Shown here one piece after another: positions 38,504-53,500 of a stretch of 64,000 bases of DNA (within the stretch, counting starts at the first letter, position 1; each line of letters starts with the position of its first letter). The position numbers were made by a program, and so were the translations under genes. Below the pieces are notes generated by a model. The model saw nothing but the letters and a program-made list of their open reading frames with translations, was not told where the DNA came from and ran no database searches. This stretch comes from Ovis canadensis (lineage: Eukaryota > Chordata > Mammalia > Artiodactyla > Bovidae), in NCBI RefSeq assembly GCF_042477335.2, contig NC_091251.1, positions 31,140,501 through 31,204,500 of the forward strand, in the 5' to 3' direction.

Positions 38504-41500
38504 CATCACAGCTTTATTCAAAACATGTAAAACCTTCTCAATTGCTGTTTTACTTTACGATATGACAAGTCCTCCCTTGTTTGCATTCTAAAGGGAATGG
38601 GGCATGGAGAAATGCTATCCTCTCTATTCTAAAAAGGAAAATATTTGCATCTACTCTCATAATTTTCTGTCAAGCTAAGAAAAAGGATCATTCTCATTCT
38701 TTATGTTCTCTCCAAAGCTGGCACAGAGTGTGCGGCAAACTGAAAAAAAAAAAAAGTGTTTAGAAGAGCTCGTTTCCATGCACTACAGAGTCTAACCTTG
38801 TCTCTAAGAGCCAAGGTTGATGTGTCCCATGCCAAATTAAATCCAAGATGTATGCAGGAATGAAAAGGGTAGCATTCCATGAAAAGTTCCACTTTTCAGT
38901 TAAAGTAGCTAAGGTTTATTAAATATGCAAAAATTACAATGTCAATGTAACTTTGCAAATTAGGGTTTTCTTTCTAAATGTTTAAGCACTGTACTGTAAA
39001 GAATGAAACAGCTGAAGACTTTCACAGCTTGTTACCTATATATTTCCTCAAAGAACCTGCACTAATAAATAAGCCATACATTTCCCAAAGATAAGGGATT
39101 TGGGTTCATATTCCAGTGAGCAGTTTACTGAATCTATCCCCTGAAGTCTTTGGTACCTGGCTCCTAATCTTACTTTCGCACTACTGCCTGACACCACTCT
39201 GATTCATTTTAATCAATATCTTTGTTAAAAGCTCATGTCAATACCCTAAGACCAAAGTTCCTTTACATCTGCAATTCCTAACAACCTTTCCTCCACTCTA
39301 TGTAGGCAGTTTTCCCCAGTGGGCAGACCCTGGAGTTTGTCGATCCACTCCTCCACTCTGTCCACTGCCTCCTTACCCTTCCAAGTGTAACTCCATTTTC
39401 ATCAATTCTCCTCCTTTTCAGAGCCCTCTTAGCTTCTCTTCCACTCTACTCAGCTTTAAACTGTTCATCCTTTAATACCTCCGATACCTGGTTTGAGATT
39501 CATGGACAATCTTTGCAAGGACGGTCTCACCAACAACTCACTGCTGCAATGACAGCTGTCATAAGCAATGCACAGTCACATCTCTGAGACTGTGTTCATA
39601 CATTTTCCTTTCAACTCTCACCTTCCTGGAAAATTCCTATTCATCCTTCAATACTTCCAATGCCATTTTCATCAAAGCTGAATTAGCTCCTCTTTTCAGA
39701 TCATTTTTGTATCAAATAGCTAGCTGCTCATCAAAGTAGACCATTTTTACCTTATCATGTTCAGCACAGTTGAGCCCTAGCTGCTTTTTCAGCTTGTCCA
39801 AATCCTGACAAGCAATAAGTACTTCAAAAGACTCATAATCTCTCATGAATCAAGCTCTCAGACTTGGGATCCTGGAACTCACAAACAAAAATCCCCTTAA
39901 AACTTCAGTCATCACTGACAGCCAGTACACAGTACCTTCAGAGAGAACCACAGGATGTTCACATTATACCCAAGAAGTAGTGTTACCATCCTTGCTCCAG
40001 GGATGGCAGAGGTTATTTGTCTCTCTCCCAAAACGCAACCGATTTCCCTACCCGGTGTCCCAGCAGCACCTCCAAGAGTTGCTGCCTTACCCTGACCATC
40101 CAGTTGCTGACCCCATGGTTATACTGATCTTCAGATAATAACGTTCCTTTATGGAGTTCTGAATCATCTTAGCCTGGGAATCTTTATTCCTCCTTTAAAA
40201 GAAAAATTTGTCACCAAGACTGGTGACCTGTTAGGAATCTGGGCTAAGACTGACCCACCCTGTCCAGTCAGCCTTTTGAGAATCTCCACTGTAGCAGCTT
40301 CAGATCTTCTAGCTCACGAGCATCCTTCCCTGAGGTGACAACTTTCATACTGCTACCTGAGTACAGACAGCATGTCCCTGGCATCTCCACATCCCCTGTA
40401 CCCTGATGTAGTGTCTGACTCACAATAAGGAAGAATAAACAGAGGACAGGAGGAAGGAAATGGAAACAGGTAACGCAGTTGCTCGCTTTCTTCTGGCGAC
40501 TCACTTCTCTTTCTGCAGATTCTCAATCTGCTCAGTCAGGACTCTCTCCTCCTGCTGCATAGCTGCCTGCTGCTGCTCTGTGATGTCAGTCTCCAGGGCC
40601 ACCTCACTAGTCAAGGTCTCTTCCGTGACATCAGACATGGAAGGCAACCGAACCACAGCTGGAGAGGATGGACATGGATAGTTTCCTCGACGAAGACGCC
40701 CCTTGCCCTGCAAAGAAAAATACATGTTAAAGGTAAATGGAGTGACTCCATCAGTTTTACTTGGCCCAGTTAGGATAACAAGTGTAATATTTCCATCACA
40801 CCTGGTGAATGGTGGGGATAAGTGGAAACATTCTATGAGACCTAAAATATTTAATGAGATACCATATCCATCAAACACATTTAGGCTAAGTATTTCTTGC
40901 CAGAGCACTGAAAAATGGGTATGTAGGTGGGTGGGAGTGTAAGAACACACCGTGTACTGGGATGAGATTCTCTTTTTTGACTAAGGTACAGTTGTTTTAC
41001 AATGTTGTATTAGTTTTTTTCTGCTGTACAATGAAGTGAATCAGCTATATGTACACATATATTCCCCTTCCTCCTCCACTCTTCTACCCCTCTAAGTTAT
41101 CACAGAGCTCCAAAGTAAGCTCCTTGTGCTATAAAGCAACTTTCCCACTAGCTATTTTACACATGGTAGTATATATGTATCAATCCTAATCTTTATGATA
41201 TGAGATTCTTCTATTAATCTAAGCTATCTCCTGCAAAACATCCTGCAAATATCCTGCAAATTAAATATCCACACATGGCTATTTAAATTTTAATTAATTA
41301 AAGTTAAATGGGATGTGGGGGAGGGATAAATTGGGAGATTGGAATTGACATATGTGTATATGACATGTGTGCATACTACATATATAAAACAGATAACTAA
41401 TAACAACCTACTGTGCAGCACAGGCAACTCTACTCAATACTCTGTGATGGCCTATATGGGGGAAAAAAAATCTTTAAAAAGAGTGGATATATGAATAACT

Positions 41501-44500
41501 GATTCACTTAACTGTACATCTGAAACTAACACAACATTGTAAATCAAGTATACTCCAATAAAACTTTTTTTTTAATTAAATAGAAGTAAAAATTTAGCTC
41601 TGCAATCACCTGAGCCAGCTTTTAAAAGTTCAACAACCACAGGTCGTTAGTGACTAGCACAAGGAAAAGTGCAGAAATAGAGCATCTCTATCATCAAACA
41701 AAGTTCTGAGGGACAACACTGCTCTATAGGAAGACTATACAAAACAGGTCCTAAAACTCAGTTGTTTTTTTTTAATATCATTTATATATTATAGGGTGTT
41801 AGTGAGAGATATTCTCTAAGAACAACTCAAGAAACTTCCTTCTTGAGATCAGAGGGGGAATAATCTCATTGTTTTAATTGGTTACTTTGTATGTAACTTT
41901 AGCCTCTGATAATGACAATTAAACCTCCTGCTAAGAACAACTGGACCAAACATAAAAACCTAACAGATTCTTGAAGACACTACAGAGTTAATAAGGCAGA
42001 CCAAAGAGAGGTTGGCCCAGTATTCAGAGCTACTTTATATTTAAGAAGAGGCAGATGAGAGTCTGAACAGAGCTTCTGACAGACTACAGCAGGAGTCAGC
42101 AAAACACGGCCCTTGGGCCAAATGTGTCCTAATGTCAGATTTTGTAAATGAAGTTTTATTGAAATACTTTTCTGCTCATTAATTCATGCATTGTCTATGG
42201 CTCTTCTGCAGAATAATGGTAGCACTGATAGTTGCAACAGCTTCCATGTTCCACAAAGCCTCAAGTATTTAGGCTATGGTCCTTTATAAAAAAATTGCCA
42301 AGCCCTGGGGTAAGAATAATAGTCCAGACCCAGGCAAGGGTGTGAGCTGTAGCCAGGTGTTGAGTGTGGACTCCATGCATGCCTGATGCTGGGACCCCTA
42401 AGGTTTGTAAATTGAAATTATTATAGCTAGCTTCAAGTTGTCTGAATGGTTCAAAAAAAACTGTAATCCCTAAAACTGGATTCATGTAATCTCAGATTGC
42501 TAGTGTCCTAGAACCTGGCAGAAAACAATGAAAACACTGGAGGAAAGTAATACCATCTTAGGTTTCAAAATATTTTTACAAATAATTTTTAAAAATACTT
42601 TGCTCACATACAATAAAAGGTAACTAAGCACAAAAAGAGACAAGACAATGTAAATGGAAACCAGTAAAAACAACAGAAACCCTCAATGACACCAGATATT
42701 GTGACTTTCAGAACAGACTTAAAGTAACCACGCTGAAAGACATGGAAAGACATAGTTTAACTAGTGGACTGGAATAGGTCAGAAGAAAATATAAAGAATC
42801 AAGCAGAGAAAACAAAACACATTTTTTTCTACAAAAAGTCAATAAAGAAGATAAAGAGGACACAATAAAAAGATCTACCATATGCAAAAAGACTACTAGG
42901 AGAAAAGAGAGATCCTATAGGAGAAATACCAAAGAAATAATAGCATAACATCTTTCAAAACCAATTAAAGATATCAACCTACTGACTGCAGAAAATCTTC
43001 AACCTCTAGGAAAGATAAACACTGGGTTGGCCAAAACGTTCATTTGGGTCCTTCCATCTGATGTTATAGGAAAAGCCCGAGCGAACTTTTTGGCCAGTCC
43101 AATAAAAAGAAGTCCATACCATACCTAGAGACAGCTGCTAAAAATTAAAGGCAAGAGAAAATCTAACAAGAAGTCAGAAAAAAGAAAATGTATCTGCAAC
43201 AAAGAAGCAACTATTTGATTCAAGGCTTACTTTTCAACAGAAAAATGGAAGTCAGAAAGCAACAAATAGTACTTCCAAAGGAGGAAAGGAAAAAGTAACT
43301 GCCTGTCTAGACTTCTAAGCATTGCAAAAGCAGCCTTCAAGAATGGAGTTTAAATAAAGACATTTTCAGACATACTAAGATAGGAAATCTGCCACCAGCA
43401 GATCTGCACTAAAGGAAGGGCAGACAGAAAATGACCTGAAAAGAAAAGTCAAGGAGAAAGAAATGAAGAGCAGTGAGAGCAGTAAGTCTAGATGAATTTT
43501 CATGAAATGTAAGGATAATGTATTGCATTTAAAATACAGGTAATTTAAAACATCTGCATAACAACAGCAATATATCATACAATAGCTAAAGCATATTAAA
43601 GACCTTGCCCTATCTAAGAAAAAAATAAAAGCACCAACTGACTTTGATAAATCACAGATGTCTGTTGTAATCTTTAGGTTGAAAACTAAAAGAAGAGTAA
43701 AAAAGTAGAAAACTTTAAAACTAAGGAAAAAATCGAATACAATACGTAGTCAAAAGAAAAAGGAAAAAAAGAACAAGACAGTCAAGAAAGAAACAAAACA
43801 TATATCAGGTAGGAAAAATTAAAAGCACATAATAAAACAGTAGATTTAAATCCAAATGTATCAGTGATTACATTAAATTAAGTAGATCAAATGCTTTAGT
43901 TAAAACCCAAAGATTATCAGACTGTATTTTTAAAAAAGAAAATTCAACTATAGTAAGTTTACAAGGCATGGATATAAAATATTCAAAATTCAGGAAGGCT
44001 GAAAGCAAAAACGCAGGAGTAAAAGACATACCATGTCAGCACAGAGAAAACAAGTCTATACACACAAATCAGTAAAGTAATAGACCTAAACAACTTAATA
44101 AGCACAAGTTATCTAACAGACATATAGAATTCATGACCTAACAACTACATGATATTTTAAAGCACACACAGCAAAGACAATAATAAATTTCCCAGGATTG
44201 AAACAGTTTATCTGACCTTTAAAGTAATTTAAAGTAAGTTTTCTGATAGTACAATTACAAAGAGAAAACTAAAAATCCCTATGTGTGCAGAATTTAAGAA
44301 ACAGATATCTATGCATCAAGAAGATGTGATACATATATGAAATAATGGAATTTGCAGCAAGATGGATGGACCTAGAGACTATCATACTAAATGAAATAAG
44401 TCAGAAAGAGAAAAACAAATGTCATATGACATCACTTATATGTGGAATCTAAAATATGACACAAATGAACTTATCTATGAAACAGAAACCAGACACATAG

Positions 44501-47500
44501 CACAGACTTGGGGTTGCCAAGGGGGAGAGTGAGGGAGAGATGGATTAGGAGTTTGGGGTTAGCAGATATAAACTATTATATATAGAATGGATAAATAACA
44601 AAGCCCTACTGTATAGCTCAGGGAACTATATTCAGTATTCTGTGATAATACCATAATGGAAAAGACTATGAGAATGATATATGTGTGTAAGTGAGTCATT
44701 CTGCTGCATGGCAGAAATTAACACAACACTGTAAATCAACTATACTTGAATAAAATTTTAAAAAAGAAAAAGAGATAGACTTCTAAAATACCCATAGTCA
44801 AAAAAGAAATCACAACAAGAATTTAAAAAGTCTTTGAACTAAACAACAATATAAAAATCTGTGGGATACAGTTTAACCCTGTTGATCTTAAAAGTATAAG
44901 CTTTTCTATACATTAGAAAAAAAAGGTTAAAAATTAAAAAGGTAACTACTTTAGAAAACTTTAGAAAAAAGGTACCTATTTTTGAAAACTGGGGAAAGAA
45001 GAACAAAATAAACCCAAGGAGAAAAAAACGAAATAAAGAGTAAATAGACACTAGAAAAAAGAGGACCAAAGGCAAACGCAGCTCTTTGAAACAACTAACA
45101 AAGAATTTTAAATGCTGGCAAAATTGATAAGAAAGAAAGAAATCACAAATAACCAAAAGCAGGAATGAAAAAAGGGTCATTATCCAAACCTAGTAGACAT
45201 GAAAAAGATAAGAGGCTACTATGAACTATGTTAATAAATCTGAAATTTTATACAAAGTGCAGAAATTTCTACAAAGTCCAAATAACTAATACTGTCAAGG
45301 AAATAAAAATGTTTTATTAATTTTATAAACTTAATCTATAAATAAAATCTTTATAGAGAGAAAACTGGAAGCTTAGATGATTTCACCAGTAAACAAGAAG
45401 AAATAAAACACAAATTCTTCCACAAAATTAAAAATAAGGACTACTCTCCTACTTGCCACAACTAGAGAAAGAAAAGCCACACAGCAATGAAGACCCAGCA
45501 CATCCATAAATAAACAAAAATTATAAAAAAGGACTACTCTCTCCAACTCATTTTTAGAGGCCAGCATAAACTAGATATTAATACATAGGACATTAAAAGG
45601 AAAGTCTATTAAGGGACAATTTTACTCAAACACAGGTGCAAAAATTCTAAACATACTACAAATCAATCTCAATAAAAATCCCACGACAATTTTTGTGAAG
45701 CTGATACTATAATTTATATGGCAATATATACAGAGCCAAGAATAGTCAAAACACTACTGAAGAAGGTAGAGTGACTTGTTCTAGGAGGTAGTTTTAGAAA
45801 GCTATACTAATTGAAATAGTGTTGATACAAAGATAGTCAAAATAGACTAGAAAGAGATCCATGAATACAAAGACCACTCCCTACATTATATCACATACAA
45901 AAATATTTTCAGGCGGATTATACACTTAAATGTGAAAGGCAAAACAATAAAGCGTGTACATGATAATAATAAAGATTATCTTCATAACTTAAGATTGTAA
46001 AAAAAGTTCTTAAACATGACCCTAAAAGTACTAATCTAAAGAAAAAGATTGGTAAGTTAGGCTACATTAAAATTAAGAACATCCTGTTCAATGAAAGACA
46101 CCTTTAATAGTGGAAGAAGAAATTACGCAACGGAAGTAATCAATAAAGGGCTTATATCCAGAATCCATTAAGAACTCTTTCAAATCAGAAGAAGGCAGAC
46201 AACCCCATCAGAAAAATGAACAAGAGTTGTGAACAGGTCCTCCATCAAAGAGGATATCCAAACTGCCAACATACTTATGAAAAAGTGCATAAGCACATTA
46301 GAGTCACAACACAGAAATTTAAAATGAAACCCTAATGATATAAAATCACTGCAGATGGTGACTGCAGCAATGAAATTAAAAGACGCTTATTCCTTGGAAG
46401 GAAAGTTATGACCAATCTAGACAGCATATTAAAAAGCAGAGACATTACTTTGCCAACAAAGGTCCATCTAGCCAAGGCTATGGTTTTTCCAGTGGTCATG
46501 TATGGATGTGAGAGTTGGACTATAAAGAAAGCTGAGCCCCGAAGAACTGATGCTTTTGAACTGTGGTGTTGGAGAAGACTCTTGAGAGTCCCTTGGACTG
46601 CAAGGAGATCCAACCAGTCAATCCTAAAGATCAGTCCTGGGTGTTCATCGGAAGGACTGATGTTGAAGCTGAAATTCCAATACTTTGGCCACCTGATGTG
46701 AAGAGCTGACTCATTGGAAAAGATTCTGATGCTGGGAAAGATTGAGGGCAGGAGGAAAAGGGGATAACCGAGGATGAGATGGTTGGATGGCATCATCAAC
46801 TCGATGGACATGGGTTTGGGTGAATTCCGTGAGTTGGAGATGGACAGGGAGGCCTGGTGTGCTGCGGTTCATGGGGTCGCAAAGAGTTGGACACTACTGA
46901 GTGACTGAACTGAACTGAACTAATGATACATCCATTAAAATGGCTAAAATTAAAGAATCTGGCAATATAAGAGCTGGGAAGGAAGTGAAGCAATTGGGAA
47001 CTCTCATACATTGCTAGTACAACACAACTATTTTGGAAAAAAGTTTGGCATTATGGACTCAGGATAAAAAAAAAAATATATATATATATATATATATCCT
47101 GTGACCCAGTAATTGCACTCCTGTATAACCCCCACAAAAATACATCCATGTCACCATCAAAATTATATGTATCAGAATGTTCATAGAAGCATTACTCATA
47201 ATTCCCCAAAACACAAGCCAAATGTCCATCAACACTAGAATGGATTAACTGGTATACGCACACACAAAAATACTATTACAGTAACAAGTATGTGCTATAA
47301 TGAAATATAATAATACAGACAAGTCTTACACATATAAGGTTGAGTGAAATAAATCAGATATAAAATACCTATTATATGAGTCCATTTATATAAAGCTCAA
47401 AAACAGAACTATAGTGCTCAGGGATACACACTTTAGTGGGAAAACAACAAAGAAACAGAGTAAGTGCTTAACATAATACTCAGATTATTGCCTATTTTGG

Positions 47501-50500
47501 GGGGAGAGAAAGGATTGTGATTGGTAAGAGAAAGATAAGAGCTTCTGGGGGTTCTGTATCTTGACCTGAGGGTGGTACATGGATGCTCATAATTCATTAA
47601 GACATGTATATATAATATATATATCCGTGCTTTTCTATATGTGTCATATTTCTCAATAAAGCCAGTTCCTCTTCAAAGCTAGTTATTTATGCAAAATAGT
47701 ACTATCTTTTGAGAAGATCCGTCACAGAAACTGCTGAGCTAGCCCAAATGACAAGGTGAAAGTGGAGGGTAGTTCTAAAGACATTCAGGCTCATTCTTCC
47801 AAACCTATGCCTGCTAAAACATGCAACAGGATGAAAATCAGGAGGATGACAAGATTGCTATTCCACTTTTAGTTCTGGGATCAAGAAGTGAGGAATATGT
47901 TATGAAAGCCCTCAAAACAAAGGATCAAATTTCACCATATGTATGGAAACACAAAAAACCTCAAATAGACAAAGCAATCTTGAAAAAGAAAAATGGAACT
48001 GGAGGAATCAACCTTCCTGACTTCAAACTATACTACAAAGCTACAGTCATCAAGACAGTATGGTACTGGCACAAAGACAGAAATATAGATCAACAGAACA
48101 AAACAGAAAACCCAGAGATAAATCCACAAACCTATGGACACCTTATCTTTGACAAAGGCAACAAAAATATACAATGGAGAAAAGACAATCTCTTTAACAA
48201 GTGATAATAGGAAAACTGGTCAACCACCTGTAAAGGAATGAACCCAGAATACTGTCTATCACCATACACAAAAATAAACTCCAAATGGATTAAAGATCTA
48301 AATGTAAGACCAGAAACTATAAAACTCTTAGAAGAAAACATAAGCAGAACACTCTTTGACATAAATCACAGCAAGATCCTCTATGATCCACCTCCCAGAG
48401 TAATGGAAATAAAAACAAAAATAAACAAATGGGACCTAATTAAACTTGAAAGTTTTTGTGCAATGAAGGAAACTATGATCAAGGCAAAAAAAAGGCAGCC
48501 TTCAGAATGGGAAAAAATAATAGCAAATGAAACAACTGATAAAGAATTAATCTCCAGAATATACAAGCAGCTCATGCAGATCAATACCAGATAAATGAAC
48601 GATCCAATCAAAAAGTGGGCCAAAGAACTGAACAGACATTTCTCCAAAGAAGACATATGATGGCTAATGTGCTTTGTTGCTCAGTTGTGTCCGACTCTTT
48701 GTGACCCCAAGGACTCTAGTCCACCAGGCTCCTCTGTCCACAGGGTTTGTCCAGGCAAGTATACTAGCGTGGGCTGCCACGGAGTTCACTGGAGATGGCT
48801 AAGAAACACATGAAAAGATGCTCAACATCACTCATTAACAGATAAATGCAAATCAAAACCACAGTGAGGTAGCAACTCACGCCAGTCAGAATGGCTGTCA
48901 TCAAAAAGTCTACAAACAATAAAGGCTAGAGAGGGTGTGGAGAAAAGGGAACCCTCTTACACTATTGGTGGGAATACAAACTAGTATAGCCACTATGGAG
49001 AACTGTGTGGAGATTCCCTAAAAAACTGGAAACAGAACTGCCATATGACCCAGCAATCCCGCTGCTGGGCACACATACCAAGGAAACCAGAACTGAAAGA
49101 GGCACATGTATTCAATGTTCACTGCAGTACTGTTTACAATAGCTAGGACGTGGAAGCAACCTAGATGTCCACTGGCGGACAAATGGATAAGGAAGTTGTG
49201 GTACATATACAAAATGGAATATTACTTAGCTATAAAAAAGAATACGTTTGAGTCAGTTCTAATGAGGTGGATGAAACTGGAGGCTGTTATATACAGTGAA
49301 ATATACAGAAGTATACAGAAAGATAACACCAATACAGTATATTAATGCATACATATGGAATTTAGAAAGATGATACAACGACCATATATACAAGACGGCA
49401 AAAGAGACACAGATGTAAAGAAGAGACTTTTGGACTCTGTGGGAGAAGGCGAGGGTGGGATGATTTGCGAGAATAGCACTGAAACATGTATATTACCATA
49501 TGTGAAACAGTTGACCAGTGCAAGTTCAATGCATGAAGCAGGGCACTCAAAGCCAGTGCACTGGGACAACCCAAAGGGATAGGGTGGGGAGGGAGGTCGG
49601 AGCGGGGGTGCGCTCAGGATGGGGGGACACACATGTACTTGTGGCGGATTCATGTCTATATATGGCAAAAACCATCACAGTATTGTAAAGTAATCAGCTT
49701 CCAATTAAAAAAAAAATCAGTCTGCCAATTTAACAGAGGATGACTCCAGATAAGACAGCATTGTGGAATGGAGGCAGAGAATAGGGTTTTGAGTGTTAAA
49801 GTCCATTATGACTGGTCAGGATCACATTATAAACTCCAAGACATCTCATTACTTATGATTTTGACTATTTTAATGAAGCCAAATGAACAACTAAAAATTT
49901 ATGTGATATAAAAGCCTCAGGGAGCTGGAAAAAATCTGAGCTTATCCCTAGTATTCACTTCCCAGTATTCAATAAAACAGCTGCCTGCGTTCTGAGTTCA
50001 TACCATCACCTGGCCACCTAAGTACCTCACAATGGGTTAGTTAAGAATTACTTAACAGAGATGAAGAAAATCAAACAATCTTTCTAGGTATGATCTCTCT
50101 TAAGATAGCATTAAATAAAGATTAAGAAAGAACTCCTACAGCCCAGAGTTCTCTTACAAGGTCAGAGAAAGTTAATTTTAAAGTTAATTACATAGAGCTT
50201 TTAGAAACATGGGAAAATGTTAATACTGTGTTAAGTAAAAACTAGGCGATAAACAAGTATATCACAGGTTCTCTTAAAATCTGCAAATATATCAAGGTAT
50301 TTCCCAAGTGGAATAATATCCTTTATTCTCCATACTTTTCTGTACCTTCCAATTTTTCCATAATAAGCACAAATCAGTTTTTTAATGAGTTTTTTTTTGT
50401 AGCAACATTTACTATATATTCTTTTTGAGTGTTCTTTTTCTCATAATTGCTCTTTTACACTCAACAGACTGAAAAAGGCAAATATTTACTCTGCATTATG

Positions 50501-53500
50501 ATAAAAATACACATGGACATCACCAGATGGTCAACAACAAAATCAGATTGATTATATTCTTTGCAGCCAAAGATGGAGAAGCTCTATACAGTCAACAAAA
50601 ACAAGACCAGGAGCTGACTGTGGCTCGGATCATGAACTCCTTATTACCAAATTCAGACTCAAATTGAAGAAAGTAGGGAAAACCGCTAGACCATTCAGGT
50701 ATGACCTAAATCAAATCCCTTATGATTATACAGTGGAAGTGAAAAATAGATTTAAGGGCCTAGATCTGATAGATAGAGTGCCTGATGAACTATGGAATGA
50801 GGTTCGTGACACTGCACAGGAGACAGGGATCAAGACCATCCCCATGGAAAAGAAATGCAAAAAAGCAAAATGGCTGTCTGGGGAGGCCTTACAAATAGCT
50901 GTGGAAAGAAGAGAGACAAAAAGCAAAGGAGAAAAGGAAAGATATAAGCATCTGAATGCAGAGTTCCAAAGAATAGCAAGAAGAGATAAGAAAGCCTTCT
51001 TCAGCGATCAGTGCAAAGAAATAGAGGAAAAGAACAGAATGGGAAAGACTAGAGATCTCTTCAAGAAAATTAGAGATACCAAGGGAACATTTCATGCAGA
51101 GATGGGCTCGATAAAGGACAGAAATGGTCTGGACCTAACAGAAGCAGAAGATATTAAGAAGAGGTGGCAAGAATACACAGAATAACTGTACAAAGAAGAT
51201 CTTCATGACCCAGATAATCATGATGGTGTGATCACTAATCTAGAGCCAGACATCCTGGAATGTGAAGTCAAGTGGGCCTTGGAAAGCATCGTTATGAACA
51301 AAGCTAGTGGAGGTGATGGAATTCCAGTTGAGCTGTTTCAAATCCTGAAAGATGATACTATGAAAGTGTTGCACTCAATATGCCAGCAAATTTGGAAAAC
51401 TCAGCAGTGGCCACAGGACTGGAAAAGGTCAGTTTTCATTCCAATCCCAAAGAAAGGCAATGCCAAAGAATGCTCAAACTACCACACAATTGCACTCATC
51501 TCACATGCTAGTAAAGTAATGCTCAAAATTCTCCAAGCCAGGCTTCACCAATACGTGAACCGCGAACTCCCTGATGTTCAAGCTGGATTTAGAAAAGGCA
51601 GACGAACCAGAGATCAACATCTGTTGGATCATGGAAAAAGCAAGAGAGTTCCAGAAAAACATCTATTTCTGCTTTATTGACTATGCCAAAGCCTTTGACT
51701 GTGTGGATCACAATAAACTGTGGAAAATTCTGAAAGAGATGGGAATACCAGACCACCTGACCTGCCTCTTGAGAAATCTGTATGCAGGTCAGGAAGCAGC
51801 AGTTAGAACTGGATATGTAACAACAGACTGGTTCCAAACAGGAAAAGGAGTATGTCAAGGCTGTATATTGTCACCCTGCTTATTTAACTTCTATGCAGAG
51901 TACATCATGAGAAACGCTGGACTGGAAGACACAAGCTGGAATCAAGATTGCCGGGAGAAATATCAATAACCTCAGATATGCAGATGACACCACCCTTATG
52001 GCAGAAAGTGAAGAGGAACTAAAAAGCCTCTTGATGAAAGTAAAAGAGGAGAGTGAAAAAGTTGGCCTAAAGCTCAACATTCAGAAAACAAAGATCATGG
52101 CATCCGGTCCCATCACTTCATGGGAAATAGATGGGGAAACAATGGAAGCAGTGTCAGACTTTATTTTTGGGAGCTCCAGAATCACTGCAGATGGTGATTG
52201 CAGCCATGAAATTAAAAGACGCTTGCTCCTTGGAAGAAAAGTTATGACCAACCTAGATAGCATATTCAAAAGCAGAGACATTACTTTGCCGACTAAGATC
52301 CGTCTAGTCAAGGCTATGGTTTTTCCTGTGTTCATGTATGGATGTGAGAGTTGGACTGTGAAGAAGGCTGAGCACCGAAGAATTGATGCTTTTGAACTGT
52401 GGTGTTGGAGAAGACTCTTGAGAGTCCCTTGGACTGCAAGGAGATCCAACCAGTCCATTCTGAAGGAGATCAGCCCTGGGATTTCTTTGCAAGGAATGAT
52501 GCTAAAGCTGAAACTACAGTACTCTGGCCACCTCATGCAAAGAGTTGACTCATTGGAAAAGACTCTGATGCTGGGAGGGATTGGGGGCAGGAGGAGAAGG
52601 GGATGACAGAGGATGAGATGGCTGGATGGCATCACTGACTCGATGGATGTGAGTCTGAGTGAACTCCGGGAGTTGGTGATGGATAGGGAGGCCTGGGTGC
52701 TGCGATTCATGGGGTCGCAAAGAGCTGGACACAACTGAGCAACTGAACTGAACTGAACTGATGATAAAAACAGATTTGACCTCCTGGACTCCCTGGAAAG
52801 AGCAGTTAACACTCCAAGAAGTGGTTTATAGTAACCTTTGTTCATTTTCCACTAGATAGCTGGTCTTTCTCCTATTTATTTATAGTAAATATTTCCTAAG
52901 GTATATTATTTCCCTTTTGCTTTGCTATCGTCATTTTGTCATGCATAACTTGATAACTATGCCAATGAACCTATCAAGTTTTAATGGTTTTATATAATAG
53001 AAAAACCTCCTCTACGCCACGATCAGAGTATATTTTTCTATCATAATAGGGATTTCATTGGTTTTGATTGATCACATAGTTCATTAACAATGTATACTTT
53101 ACCACACTTACTGAAAGATCTACAAAAACATATTGTAAATCCTTTTCTGAACAGTTATCCCAGTGACTTTTCAGCTTAAACTTTAAAGAAAAACTATTTC
53201 TAAAATTAAGATTTTTAACTACAGTTATTTTTAAGTGTTGTTGAGTATTAAGTCTAAAGTCTCACTAATCCATGATATAATATAATACACAATATTCAGA
53301 TTTCCAACCTCTTATCAACAGTTACTAGGAAAAGTAATTATGACAGAAAGCCAAGATCAAGGATCTGGTGTAAGACATTACTATGCTTATGGAGAGTTAA
53401 CTATTTTCAGTTTGTAAAGAAAAATAAACTAGCACTTGATTTCACCCTTTCAAAATGAGAGGAGGTGGAATTCCCTTCTTCTTAAAAAACATATTTGTAA

